In this document: positions 16,134 to 23,665 of the stretch, piece by piece
Layout: every line of letters begins with the position of its first letter
How positions within the stretch are numbered: position 1 is the first letter of the stretch
Source of the DNA: Methanoperedens sp049303315
GTDB taxonomy: Archaea > Halobacteriota > Methanosarcinia > Methanosarcinales > Methanoperedenaceae
Assembly: GCA_049303315.1 (NCBI GenBank)
Contig: JBAQMZ010000045.1
Span: forward strand, 1-64,000
Reading direction: 5' to 3'
DNA length: 64,000 bases
Position numbers and translations under genes: made by a program
Notes under the pieces: generated by a model
Seen by the model: the letters and a program-made list of their open reading frames with translations, nothing else
Told to the model about the DNA's origin: nothing
Databases searched by the model: none

Positions 16134-16784
16134 ATGGAAGCTGATACTCCGAGGATTGAGGAATATCTTGAATCAATCTATAAACTCCAGCAGGAACAGC
16201 ATCCTGTAAGCACATCCCGTCTTGCGGAACATCTGAAACTCTCACCGCCATCCGTATCCGAGATGATAAAAAAACTGGCGCACAAAGGTCTGGTGAACCA
16301 AATCGAAAAAGGAGTATGCCTGACAGAAGAAGGCAATAAAATGGCTAAAAAAGTCATCCGCAGGCACAGGCTCTCCGAGAGGTTGCTTACAGATATCCTG
16401 GGCTTCAAATGGGACGAGGTGCACGACGAAGCCTGCAGGCTTGAGCATGCAATAAGTCCTGAGATGGAAGACCGCATTGCTGAGAGCCTCGGAAACCCAA
16501 GGACATGCCCGCACGGTCATCCCATACCTGATAAGGACGGCGTATTTGTAAAAGAAATAGTCAGGTCGTTATCGGAATTAAAAGCCAGGGATAAGGGGAT
16601 TATCGTCAGTGTGTTTGAAGAAGACCCGAAAATGCTCCAGTATCTTGCATCGCTTGGATTGATTCCTGATGTGTGCGTAGAAGTGGAAGAAGTTGCGCCC
16701 TTCGGAGGACCTTTAATCGTGTGCGTTTCAGGCTCCAGATACGCCCTGGGAAGAGAAGTAGCGTCAAAGATAAAGGTAAAATGA
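16134..16784 (+). CDS. DtxR/MntR-family metal-dependent repressor with C-terminal FeoA/SH3-like domain
   Basis: 216 residues. N-terminal winged helix: RIEEYLESIYKLQQEQHPVSTSRLAEHL then SPPSVSEMIKKLAHKGLV. The dimerisation/metal domain has HRLSERLLTDILG, EVHDEACRLEHAIS and CPHGHPIP with the His, Glu and Cys expected as ligands. From about 145 an FeoA-like barrel (ARDKGIIVSVFEEDPKMLQYLASLGLIPD) follows. It likely binds Fe(II) and represses the operon through the palindrome at 15258. It lies between two iron transporters with 1-2 base gaps, so all three are translated together. Confidence 0.92.
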   Translation: MEADTPRIEEYLESIYKLQQEQHPVSTSRLAEHLKLSPPSVSEMIKKLAHKGLVNQIEKGVCLTEEGNKMAKKVIRRHRLSERLLTDILGFKWDEVHDEACRLEHAISPEMEDRIAESLGNPRTCPHGHPIPDKDGVFVKEIVRSLSELKARDKGIIVSVFEEDPKMLQYLASLGLIPDVCVEVEEVAPFGGPLIVCVSGSRYALGREVASKIKVK

Positions 16785-16785
16785 A

Positions 16786-18792
16786 ATGGCTCTTTCATGT
16801 CACGGCGCCCTCAAGGAAATAAAAGGTAAAACTGATTTTACATTTGCGCTTGCGGGCAACCCGAACGTAGGCAAATCAAGCATATTCAACAGGCTCACAG
16901 GAATGGGGGTCGTGACGGCGAACTATCCGGGCAAGACCGTGGAACTGAACATGGCGACCACGACTTTTAAAGAACTGCGCCTCGGCATAATCGACCTTCC
17001 CGGCAGCTATGCCCTCGGCGCGGTGTCCGAAGACCAGTGGGTTGCCCGAAGGGCGGTGCTTGACTGCAAACCCGATGCGGTGATCATGATTCTTGACGCC
17101 ACGAACCTTGCCAGGAACCTATACATGACTCTCCAGTTCATTGACCTTGGCATCCCGCTTGTGATTGCTTTGAACCTGATAGACGAGGCAGAGAAAAGGA
17201 ATATTATTATCGATGCGCCTTTACTTTCCCGGCTTCTTGGTGTCCCTGTTGCTAAAACAATCGCCACTACCGGAAGCGGTCTTGATGAACTGATACAGAA
17301 AGCCGTGGATATTGCAGGACAGAAAAAGAAAATCAAATATGAGATTCACTATGGAGAGGATATTGAAGCCAGCATAAAAAAGCTTGGCGATTTACTTGCG
17401 CCTTATGATTTCGGGATAAACCCGCGAGCTCTGGCAATTCTGCTTCTCGAAGAGGATTCTGAATTCATAGAACTTGTAAAGAAACATGAAAATGGAAATT
17501 CCATTCTCGAAGATGTAAATAAAATAAGTAAGGAAATCGAAGAAAAACACGGCGAAAAAACACCACTCAGGATTGCCCGTGAACGGCACGGTCTTGCAGG
17601 AACAGTAGCCTCGCAGGTGCAGGGTGATGTCATACCCGCAAGGTCTGATAGGCTCTGGGCATACACCACATCGCCGCTGACAGGCATACCTCTTCTCATC
17701 TGTATCCTTGGATTAATATTCGCTTTCATGTTTTATGGGGGCAACTGGCTTTCCAACTTATTCAGCAGTCTATGGGCATTGTATATGTCGCCTGTCATCG
17801 ATAGCTCAATATTTTATGTATTCGGGGCCGGGCTTGTAGGCAAAACCCTCATCTGGGGCTTTGATGCAGGCATCCTTGCAGCGCTTGCAGTCGGGATTCC
17901 CTACGTACTCACCTTCTATTTCATGCTCGCCTTCCTTGAAGATTCAGGATACCTGAACTCCGTGGCGTTCCTGACAGACAGGCTGATGCACAAGTTCGGG
18001 CTTCACGGGCGCGCCATTATTCCGCTTGTGGCAGGCGCGGGGTGCAACGTGCCTGCCATCATAGGCACGCGGGTATTGACAACTATGCGCGAGAGGACTA
18101 TAGCCAGCACGCTCATCACACTCATCCCGTGCAGCGCCAGAACGGCTGTCATCCTGGGCGCAGTCTCGCTATTCGTGGGATGGAAGCCTGCGGTTGTGAT
18201 ATACATCATTGTCCTGGCGCTTGTATTTCTCGTGGGCGTCGGGCTGAACAAAGTAATGCCAGGCAGTTCCACAGGGCTTGTCATGGAGATGTTCCCCTTC
18301 AGGATGCCTTTAATGTCAAATATCGTCAAGAAGACGTGGTACAGGTTCAAGGATTTCGTGTTCGTGGCATTCCCGATAGTGCTTGTGGGCTCATTAGTGC
18401 TCGGCGGGCTTTATGAGACCGGATATCTCTGGAAACTTGCAGCACCGTTATCCCCGGTAGTCGAGGGATGGCTTGGGCTTCCTGCCGTGGCAGGGCTTAC
18501 GTTGATATTTGCCGTGCTTCGAAAAGAGCTTGCGCTCCAGTTGCTTGTAACGCTTGCGGTTGTCATGTACGGGGGCGGCGCAAAGAACCTTCTTCTATTC
18601 ATGACCCCAGCCCAGTTATTCGTGTATGCCCTTGTTAACACGATTTATATCCCGTGCATTGCTACTATAGCAGTCCTTGGTCGCGAGCTTGGCTGGAAGC
18701 GGGCATTCGGGATTATGGTATTCACGATAATTCTTGCAATACTTATCGGAGGAATTGCCAATCAGGTTATCGGATACTATCACCTGTTATGA
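16786..18792 (+). CDS. feoB: Ferrous iron transport protein B
   Basis: 668 residues. The G domain has G1 GNPNVGKSS (24-32), the switch/G2 region with Thr in NYPGKT, G3 DLPGSY and G4 NLID; a helical GDI-like segment follows. Residues about 290-668 form the membrane domain with two Gate motifs, including GCNVPAIIGTR and the later LRKELALQLL. FeoB brings Fe(II) across the cytoplasmic membrane. No separate FeoA gene is seen; the FeoA-like domain on the regulator upstream may be purely regulatory. It starts 1 base after the regulator gene. Confidence 0.95.
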   Translation: MALSCHGALKEIKGKTDFTFALAGNPNVGKSSIFNRLTGMGVVTANYPGKTVELNMATTTFKELRLGIIDLPGSYALGAVSEDQWVARRAVLDCKPDAVIMILDATNLARNLYMTLQFIDLGIPLVIALNLIDEAEKRNIIIDAPLLSRLLGVPVAKTIATTGSGLDELIQKAVDIAGQKKKIKYEIHYGEDIEASIKKLGDLLAPYDFGINPRALAILLLEEDSEFIELVKKHENGNSILEDVNKISKEIEEKHGEKTPLRIARERHGLAGTVASQVQGDVIPARSDRLWAYTTSPLTGIPLLICILGLIFAFMFYGGNWLSNLFSSLWALYMSPVIDSSIFYVFGAGLVGKTLIWGFDAGILAALAVGIPYVLTFYFMLAFLEDSGYLNSVAFLTDRLMHKFGLHGRAIIPLVAGAGCNVPAIIGTRVLTTMRERTIASTLITLIPCSARTAVILGAVSLFVGWKPAVVIYIIVLALVFLVGVGLNKVMPGSSTGLVMEMFPFRMPLMSNIVKKTWYRFKDFVFVAFPIVLVGSLVLGGLYETGYLWKLAAPLSPVVEGWLGLPAVAGLTLIFAVLRKELALQLLVTLAVVMYGGGAKNLLLFMTPAQLFVYALVNTIYIPCIATIAVLGRELGWKRAFGIMVFTIILAILIGGIANQVIGYYHLL

Positions 18793-18915
18793 AAAAACTT
18801 TATGAAAGTTTTATCAGACGATGGGTATGGTGCGCCATACCCGGACACGTCCTCCCGTTCGCAAAGCGTGTCGAAGACAGGCGTGACTCGGGACGTCATA
18901 AAGGGGCGTAACCCT
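18793..18915. repeat. Composite palindromic repeat (copy B) directly after the feoB stop
   Basis: It starts at the base after the feoB stop with AAAAACTTTATGAAAGTTTTATCAGAC, then a GGGTATGG..CCATACCC hairpin (about 18824-18842) and further stems with GGACACGTCC and CGACACGCTTTGCG in inverse form. Bases 18821-18887 are nearly the reverse complement of bases 1-66. The first module is the one also seen after the genes ending at 190, 43026 and 58972. Confidence 0.8.
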
Positions 18916-18917
18916 TT

Positions 18918-19052
18918 ATGAAAACACAATGCCCTCTTTGCGGAGCCAGATTTGATACAAAGGATTGTCAAGCCTGCAAGGTTTGCCCGTGTTTCATGAA
19001 ATGCGGGTTAATAATGTGTCCTTTTTGCGGGCATGAATTTCCAAATCCGTAA
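18918..19052 (+). CDS. Cys-rich mini-protein downstream of feoB
   Basis: 44 residues starting MKTQCPLCGARF with nine cysteines in the order CxxC (5, 8), CxxCxxCxC (17, 20, 23, 25), C29 and CxxC (34, 37), ending GHEFPNP. The first and last CxxCG knuckles look like one zinc ribbon with a Cys-rich insert that could bind a second metal or an Fe-S cluster. No known family is recognised. It follows feoB after the palindromic repeat, so it may be a metal sensor or chaperone of the iron operon, in the position where bacteria often have FeoC; this is inference from position. Frame use and the four CxxC-like motifs support a real gene. Confidence 0.6.
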   Translation: MKTQCPLCGARFDTKDCQACKVCPCFMKCGLIMCPFCGHEFPNP

Positions 19053-19083
19053 AGTTTAAATCGTCAATTGACGTAATATTATT

Positions 19084-19155
19084 AGGCAAAAGCCGAAGTA
19101 GTTTCCTCCTATATCCCGTCAACGATTCTATTCTATCGGCTTTTGCCTCTTTTAA
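19084..19155. terminator. Long hairpin between convergent genes
   Basis: AGGCAAAAGCCGA (19084-19096) pairs perfectly with TCGGCTTTTGCCT (19136-19148), followed by TCTTTTAATTAAAAAA. It lies between the Cys-rich gene (plus) and the haem protein gene (minus) and could end transcripts from both sides. The 39-base loop is long for a terminator. Confidence 0.55.
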
Positions 19156-19181
19156 TTAAAAAAATAAGAGAGAAGGTATTT

Positions 19182-20312
19182 CTACCTTCTTCTGGCAAAC
19201 ACCACTATCAGCATCGCCGCGATTGTAGAAAGCACCTCAAATGCCGGTGCCTTTGCTGTTGCAGTTGGTGCCGGGGTCGTTGCTATTGGTGTCGCAGGTG
19301 CTGCAAAAACCAGTTTGCTCACACCCGTCTCATAGCTGTGCCTGGTCTGGGCATTATCGAATATTGCTGTTCCAAAGGAGTATTCCTTTTTCATATCTGT
19401 GAACTGGACATCGTACTGGCTTCCAGTGTTCAGCTTCCTTCCGTATTCAAGCGTCCACATGCCGTCCTTATAGACAGCCTTACCCATTATGTCCGCCCTG
19501 TCCCCGGTCGGCGGTCGTACAATTATGCCGGCTATCTCATCGTTAGCCTTGTATGTGTCCGTGAAGGGCTGCTTCTGGTCGTCGAATATCCAGTACGGTG
19601 GAGCCGGCTGGTCTGCTGAGGTGTAGTTTGGCTTTGTCTTGGCTGCGTTGATATTATCAGAGTACGGCCCAGGAGTCCCGGGGTCGCTGTGCCTTCCTGC
19701 GTCCGCCGCAGTAGTCTTATTGTATCTTGTGGAATCCAGATACTGGTCGTCAACGTAACCCGTCGGGTTTGTTCGCACCAATTTCATGTGCCAGATGTCC
19801 GCCATCTCACCGGGATTTGAAGTATATTTGTTGCCGAAATCTTTGATATCTGCATTCTCGCCTACATGGCATGTTGCAAAACAACCTGATGCATCAAATG
19901 TGGGCGTGTTTATGTTCCATATCTGAGCGAACTTATCTTCATAATATGTATTCTCGCCGCCTTCCTTGGCACCCGGTGTTTTAAGCTGCTTCCAGCTTCC
20001 ATCAGCCTGTTTTTGCCATGGTATGCGCCTTAAGCTTTCCGTTGGGTCGTTCCACGCTGCAAGGAAATATACTGAGTCACTGGTATAAATACTCTTCAAT
20101 GTGACAGTATGCGCTCCGGTATTTGCTCCGCCCGCCACGTTAACCGTCATGGCAGTTGCCTGGTTCCATATCGCTTCTGGCGTGCCGTCGATGACAGGCG
20201 CCGCAGCTACCTTTACAGAAGTAAGGGTACCTGCAGACCCCATTCCCATGCTTAACGACAGCCATATCACTAATCCTATTACTATTGACTTACTAACTTT
20301 CCATATTTTCAT
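19182..20312 (-). CDS. Secreted, membrane-anchored haem protein (ethylbenzene-dehydrogenase gamma-like domain with CxxCH)
   Basis: 376 residues from the ATG at 20312, chosen because GGAGGAG lies just upstream; a start nine codons earlier is less likely. A signal peptide (VSKSIVIGLVIWLSLSMGMGSAGT) is followed by APVIDGTPEAIWNQAT, typical of the DOMON-like haem-binding family of the ethylbenzene/dimethylsulfide dehydrogenase gamma subunit. CFATCH near the middle is a c-type haem site. A Thr/Pro-rich spacer and a hydrophobic helix with an RRR stop-transfer end (AMLIVVFARRR) anchor it outside the membrane. It is probably an electron carrier on the cell surface. No catalytic molybdopterin subunit is nearby. 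Confidence 0.8.
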   Translation of the reverse strand: MKIWKVSKSIVIGLVIWLSLSMGMGSAGTLTSVKVAAAPVIDGTPEAIWNQATAMTVNVAGGANTGAHTVTLKSIYTSDSVYFLAAWNDPTESLRRIPWQKQADGSWKQLKTPGAKEGGENTYYEDKFAQIWNINTPTFDASGCFATCHVGENADIKDFGNKYTSNPGEMADIWHMKLVRTNPTGYVDDQYLDSTRYNKTTAADAGRHSDPGTPGPYSDNINAAKTKPNYTSADQPAPPYWIFDDQKQPFTDTYKANDEIAGIIVRPPTGDRADIMGKAVYKDGMWTLEYGRKLNTGSQYDVQFTDMKKEYSFGTAIFDNAQTRHSYETGVSKLVFAAPATPIATTPAPTATAKAPAFEVLSTIAAMLIVVFARRR

Positions 20313-20492
20313 ATAACTCCTCCCAGATATCGCATGCACTCTTCACCCAATTTTCATAGTGCTTGGTTTGCTACTTATCTGTGATATGTAGTTTGTCTTT
20401 AAAGCTTATAACATTTTTCAAATATGAAAGCTATTTTAGTTTGGATCTTATTTGCAAACTTTTAAATGAATCCGGAGTATAGGAGGATTTAT

Positions 20493-21119
20493 ATGCAGGT
20501 TACTAAACTGGCAGGTTCTTTCGATGATGCAAATGCATACCTGGTGGATGGAACTATCCTCGTCGATGTGGGAATGGACGGAGAATTGATAATCTCGGAA
20601 TTAAGGAAATATATCCATCCCGATGACCTTGAAACCATCATACTCACCCACTGCCACTACGACCATTCTGGCGGTGCCGGAATTGTCGCAAAAGTTACGG
20701 GCGCCAGGATAGCCATCCATAAAGACGATGCGCCGCTCCTCCAGAATGCACGCGCAAGCGCCTCAGAGTTATTCGGGATGAAAGCTCCCGGGGTTTTTCC
20801 GGATATGCTCTTAGAGGGTGGAGAGCTTCTCGGAGGGCTTCTGGTCATCCATACGCCAGGCCATACACCGGGGGGGATCTGCCTTTACGATGCCGGCTCA
20901 AAAAGCCTTTTTTCAGGCGACACGGTGTTCCAGGATGGGAGCTTCGGGCGCACCGACCTCTACGGGGGAAATGCATCAAAGCTGATTGAATCCATAAAAA
21001 AGCTCACACAACTTGATGTCAGCGTAATGTACCCAGGTCATGGGGATATAGTAATAAAAGATGCCAATGAGCAAATCAGGATGTCGCTTTTGATGGCATC
21101 CCAATATTCTGGTATATGA
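20493..21119 (+). CDS. Metallo-beta-lactamase-fold hydrolase (glyoxalase II-like)
   Basis: 208 residues from the ATG at 20493, preceded by AGGAGG; a start nine codons upstream has none. The binuclear metal site is complete: THCHYDHSGG, the His of HTPGHTPGG, the Asp of LFSGDTVF and the His of YPGHGD. Short MBL proteins of this kind are thiolesterases such as glyoxalase II or unknown hydrolases; the substrate cannot be told. It is divergent from the haem protein gene. Confidence 0.88.
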   Translation: MQVTKLAGSFDDANAYLVDGTILVDVGMDGELIISELRKYIHPDDLETIILTHCHYDHSGGAGIVAKVTGARIAIHKDDAPLLQNARASASELFGMKAPGVFPDMLLEGGELLGGLLVIHTPGHTPGGICLYDAGSKSLFSGDTVFQDGSFGRTDLYGGNASKLIESIKKLTQLDVSVMYPGHGDIVIKDANEQIRMSLLMASQYSGI

Positions 21120-21133
21120 ATTTCCTTATTTGC

Positions 21134-21466
21134 TTATCTGCTTCTCACGAGTATAGCAACCCCGATAATCAAAATCAAAACGAGCACGGGGGTGATTACG
21201 GTCTTTATCAGCCCGTACATCATATTCACGCTTGATGTCAGGTTTTTAATAGACTCTACAACCTGGTCGGTATCGTGAGATTTAACATGCGGTGTTTCAA
21301 CCGGTGTTTCCATTTCGTAAGTTTCAGCAGGCGGTGCTGCAGCTTTGAAAGTCTCTTTTTTTGGCGCGGGTTGTGGTGCGGCGGGAGGCTTTTGTATTTG
21401 CTGCTGTGGCGGTCTGTTCTTTAATAATGCTTTAAATAATGCATCTTCACTCATTGAATTTGCCAT
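21134..21466 (-). CDS. Tail-anchored protein with proline/alanine-rich middle
   Basis: 110 residues; no family recognised. The first 17 residues look like a short helix (SEDALFKALLKN), then about 50 residues rich in Pro, Gln, Ala and Glu, a helix of about 20 (DQVVESIKNLTSSVNMMYGL), and one hydrophobic segment (VLVLILIIGVAIL) ending in RSR. This is a tail anchor with the body in the cytoplasm. The plan is similar to the C-terminal end of the FtsZ at 5953, though the sequences are not alike. The gene is convergent with the MBL hydrolase. Confidence 0.6.
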   Translation of the reverse strand: MANSMSEDALFKALLKNRPPQQQIQKPPAAPQPAPKKETFKAAAPPAETYEMETPVETPHVKSHDTDQVVESIKNLTSSVNMMYGLIKTVITPVLVLILIIGVAILVRSR

Positions 21467-21555
21467 TTTGTTGTACCCTTCTGCCTCTAAACTTGAAATC
21501 CAGAGGCATTAATTAGATTACTTATAGCTATTTAAATAATTTGGCCACTTATCAA

Positions 21556-21616
21556 ACGAGGGGTATGCAAAGCATACCCAACACCGCATAAAGCGAGGTG
21601 TCGCTTTTCAAACTAC
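21556..21616. repeat. Palindromic repeat (copy C)
   Basis: GGGGTATGCAAAGCATACCC is a near-perfect hairpin (about 21561-21580), followed by ACACCGCATAAAGCGAGGTGTCGCTTTTCAAAC, split here as ACACCGCATAAAGCGAGGTG and TCGCTTTTCAAAC, which is the reverse complement of bases 70-102 with one or two changes. It lies in the upstream region of the flippase-like gene. Confidence 0.75.
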
Positions 21617-21659
21617 CAGCAATTATATTTATTGTCAGCGCAAGTATCGAGGGGATTTC

Positions 21660-22685
21660 ATGGAACGTTTTAGAGCAAGGAATATCTGGTACGTGGCTAT
21701 AATCGGAGCGGTCGTTTTTGCTGTTTTCACGCACGAGATAGGGTTCGGGAAATTTCTGGTTTTAATGGGAAACGTAAGCCTTCCCCTCATCCTGCTTGCA
21801 GTTCTTCTTAACTTATTGAATCTTATAACATACACGGTCACATGGCGGGTCCTGACCCCTGCGGATATCAGCCTGCATAAATTATTCAAGTTCTTTATGG
21901 CAGGGACATTTATCAACAATATAACTCCAACATTCGGGACTGGAGGAGAACCGGTAAAAGCGATGCTGCTCGGGAAAGAGACCGGTATCAGCAAGGCAGA
22001 ATGCTTTGCAGGCGTAGTGTCGCAGAGAATGCTTAACATGTTCCCTTTTTTTACAATCGGGATGATAGGTGTCTGGCTCTTATTTTCAAAACCCAGGCAG
22101 ATCCAGCTTGCAACCTGGCAAATTGCCGCAATGCTTTTCTCTATAGGGCTTGCTTTTTTCGCATTCGGGCTTATCATCTATTTCTATCTGAGAAAGGACA
22201 AACTCTCTTCATTTGTCCAATCAGCCATCCGTTTTTTTGCTCCTTTCATAGGACTGGTGAAAAAGGGTTTCGACCACAATGCGTATACCGCAGCCGTTGA
22301 GGAATCGATAGAGTCGTTCCACGGGGGTCTTAGGAACATCCGCCATAACAAATACGGGCTTGGGAAAGCCATATTGTTCTCTTATTTTGGATGGATATTT
22401 GATATTCTGGCAATATATATAATATTTCTTTCAATAGGTGAAACGAATATCCATATCAGCATACTTATCATAACCTACACCATCGCGATGATAAGCGGAT
22501 GGCTCCCCCTCTTCCTGCCCGGGGGTCTCGGGATAGTTGATGGTACTATGGCGATTCTTTTCATATACGGCGGCGTTCCGGTTGAGATGGCAGTGCTTGC
22601 AACATTGCTTTACCGGCTGGCATCCTACTGGTTTAATACAGTGCTTGGGGCATTTTATTTATGGAGTTCGTTAAAGACCGGCTAA
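21660..22685 (+). CDS. Lysylphosphatidylglycerol-synthase-like membrane protein (UPF0104 flippase family)
   Basis: 341 residues with about eight hydrophobic segments. Family motifs include TWRVLTP after the third helix, the NNITPTFGTGGEPVKAMLLGKETG loop (about residues 82-105), and near the end FLPGGLGIVDGTMAILF. The family covers the membrane half of MprF and archaeal UPF0104 proteins, considered lipid or glycan-lipid flippases. No aminoacyl-transferase domain is present. Its 3' end overlaps the convergent MfnD-like gene by 15 bases. Confidence 0.82.
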   Translation: MERFRARNIWYVAIIGAVVFAVFTHEIGFGKFLVLMGNVSLPLILLAVLLNLLNLITYTVTWRVLTPADISLHKLFKFFMAGTFINNITPTFGTGGEPVKAMLLGKETGISKAECFAGVVSQRMLNMFPFFTIGMIGVWLLFSKPRQIQLATWQIAAMLFSIGLAFFAFGLIIYFYLRKDKLSSFVQSAIRFFAPFIGLVKKGFDHNAYTAAVEESIESFHGGLRNIRHNKYGLGKAILFSYFGWIFDILAIYIIFLSIGETNIHISILIITYTIAMISGWLPLFLPGGLGIVDGTMAILFIYGGVPVEMAVLATLLYRLASYWFNTVLGAFYLWSSLKTG

Positions 22686-23567
22686 ACTGTCTTTTTGAAA
22701 AGTGAAACTGCCTTTTGTCTTTACTTCTCGTGGAAGTTCCCCGAAGCTTGATTTAATAATCAAGTCGGCTATTTCAGTCTCAAGCACTCTTGCAATTGCG
22801 ATGATGGAAGTCGTGGGTCTTGGGTTCACATCCACCACATACGGCTTATCCCCAAGTACGATATCTACGCCCGCATACCCGCGGCATCCCAGGACTTTTG
22901 TTGCTTTTTTTGCGACCTCGATAATCTCGTCATTCCTGCCGCAGTAATACGGCACAGTGCCACCTTTATATGAAATGTTCCCGCCTATTTCAATAAGCTG
23001 CCTGTTGACAGTGAGAAGAAGCTGGGTCTTGCCTGTTATTACGCTTGCGCTAAGATGTTCACCATTAACAAACCTTGTGGCGATAAAACCGTCTTTTAAC
23101 CTGCCGCCCCTGCTTCTGTATATTCCTTCGGAAGCGCAGCCAGACCTTGGTTTTATAACGAAATCGCCTTCATATTCCCCGCTTCCGATGGTTTCAGGCA
23201 CAGGAATTTTTGCCCGAAGAAGTGCGCGCGTGCATTCAAGTTTATCAGCGCACAGGCGCACGGAACCGGACGGGCATCCGAGATTTACTGTGTTTTCTTC
23301 GATTATCGCTGTCATGTCCCCGAGCATCTCATCAGGCGCTATAACAAGAGCGGCATCGCACTTCATGGATAATTTTTCAAGTGCGTCTTCAAACCTTCCC
23401 GTACTGACAGCCTCCCCGGCATCAAGCCGTGCGCCGGCTGTGGGATAGAAGACTTCATGACCGCATGAAACAAAACTTCGCACAAGTGTGCCGAGCATGG
23501 CTCTTCCTTCGAGCATGAATTCATCCACGCCTGCTCCCACGGCATATTCTGCGACCAGTATTTTCAT
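22671..23567 (-). CDS. mfnD: ATP-grasp ligase, probable tyramine-L-glutamate ligase (MfnD)
   Basis: 298 residues, an ATP-grasp fold: KLECTRALLRAKIPVPET (B-loop entry), DFVIKPRSGCASEGI (nucleotide Lys and flexible loop), GEHLSASVI, GYAGVDIVLGD and VVDVNPRPTTS with the metal-binding Asp and Asn. The start MKILVAEYAVGAGVDEFM and overall length fit MfnD, which joins tyramine to glutamate in methanofuran synthesis. Methanofuran is the C1 carrier of methanogens and their relatives, consistent with the marker-2 gene at 11017. Other small ATP-grasp ligases remain possible because the family is broad. Confidence 0.68.
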   Translation of the reverse strand: MKILVAEYAVGAGVDEFMLEGRAMLGTLVRSFVSCGHEVFYPTAGARLDAGEAVSTGRFEDALEKLSMKCDAALVIAPDEMLGDMTAIIEENTVNLGCPSGSVRLCADKLECTRALLRAKIPVPETIGSGEYEGDFVIKPRSGCASEGIYRSRGGRLKDGFIATRFVNGEHLSASVITGKTQLLLTVNRQLIEIGGNISYKGGTVPYYCGRNDEIIEVAKKATKVLGCRGYAGVDIVLGDKPYVVDVNPRPTTSIIAIARVLETEIADLIIKSSFGELPREVKTKGSFTFQKDSLAGL

Positions 23568-23665
23568 TGGTTTATGGAAGAGTTAATTCATAATAAAACT
23601 GTGGCCTGACTGTTTCAATCCATGTGCAAATACCTTTTTATTTTTAAAAACCCTATAATCCTGAG

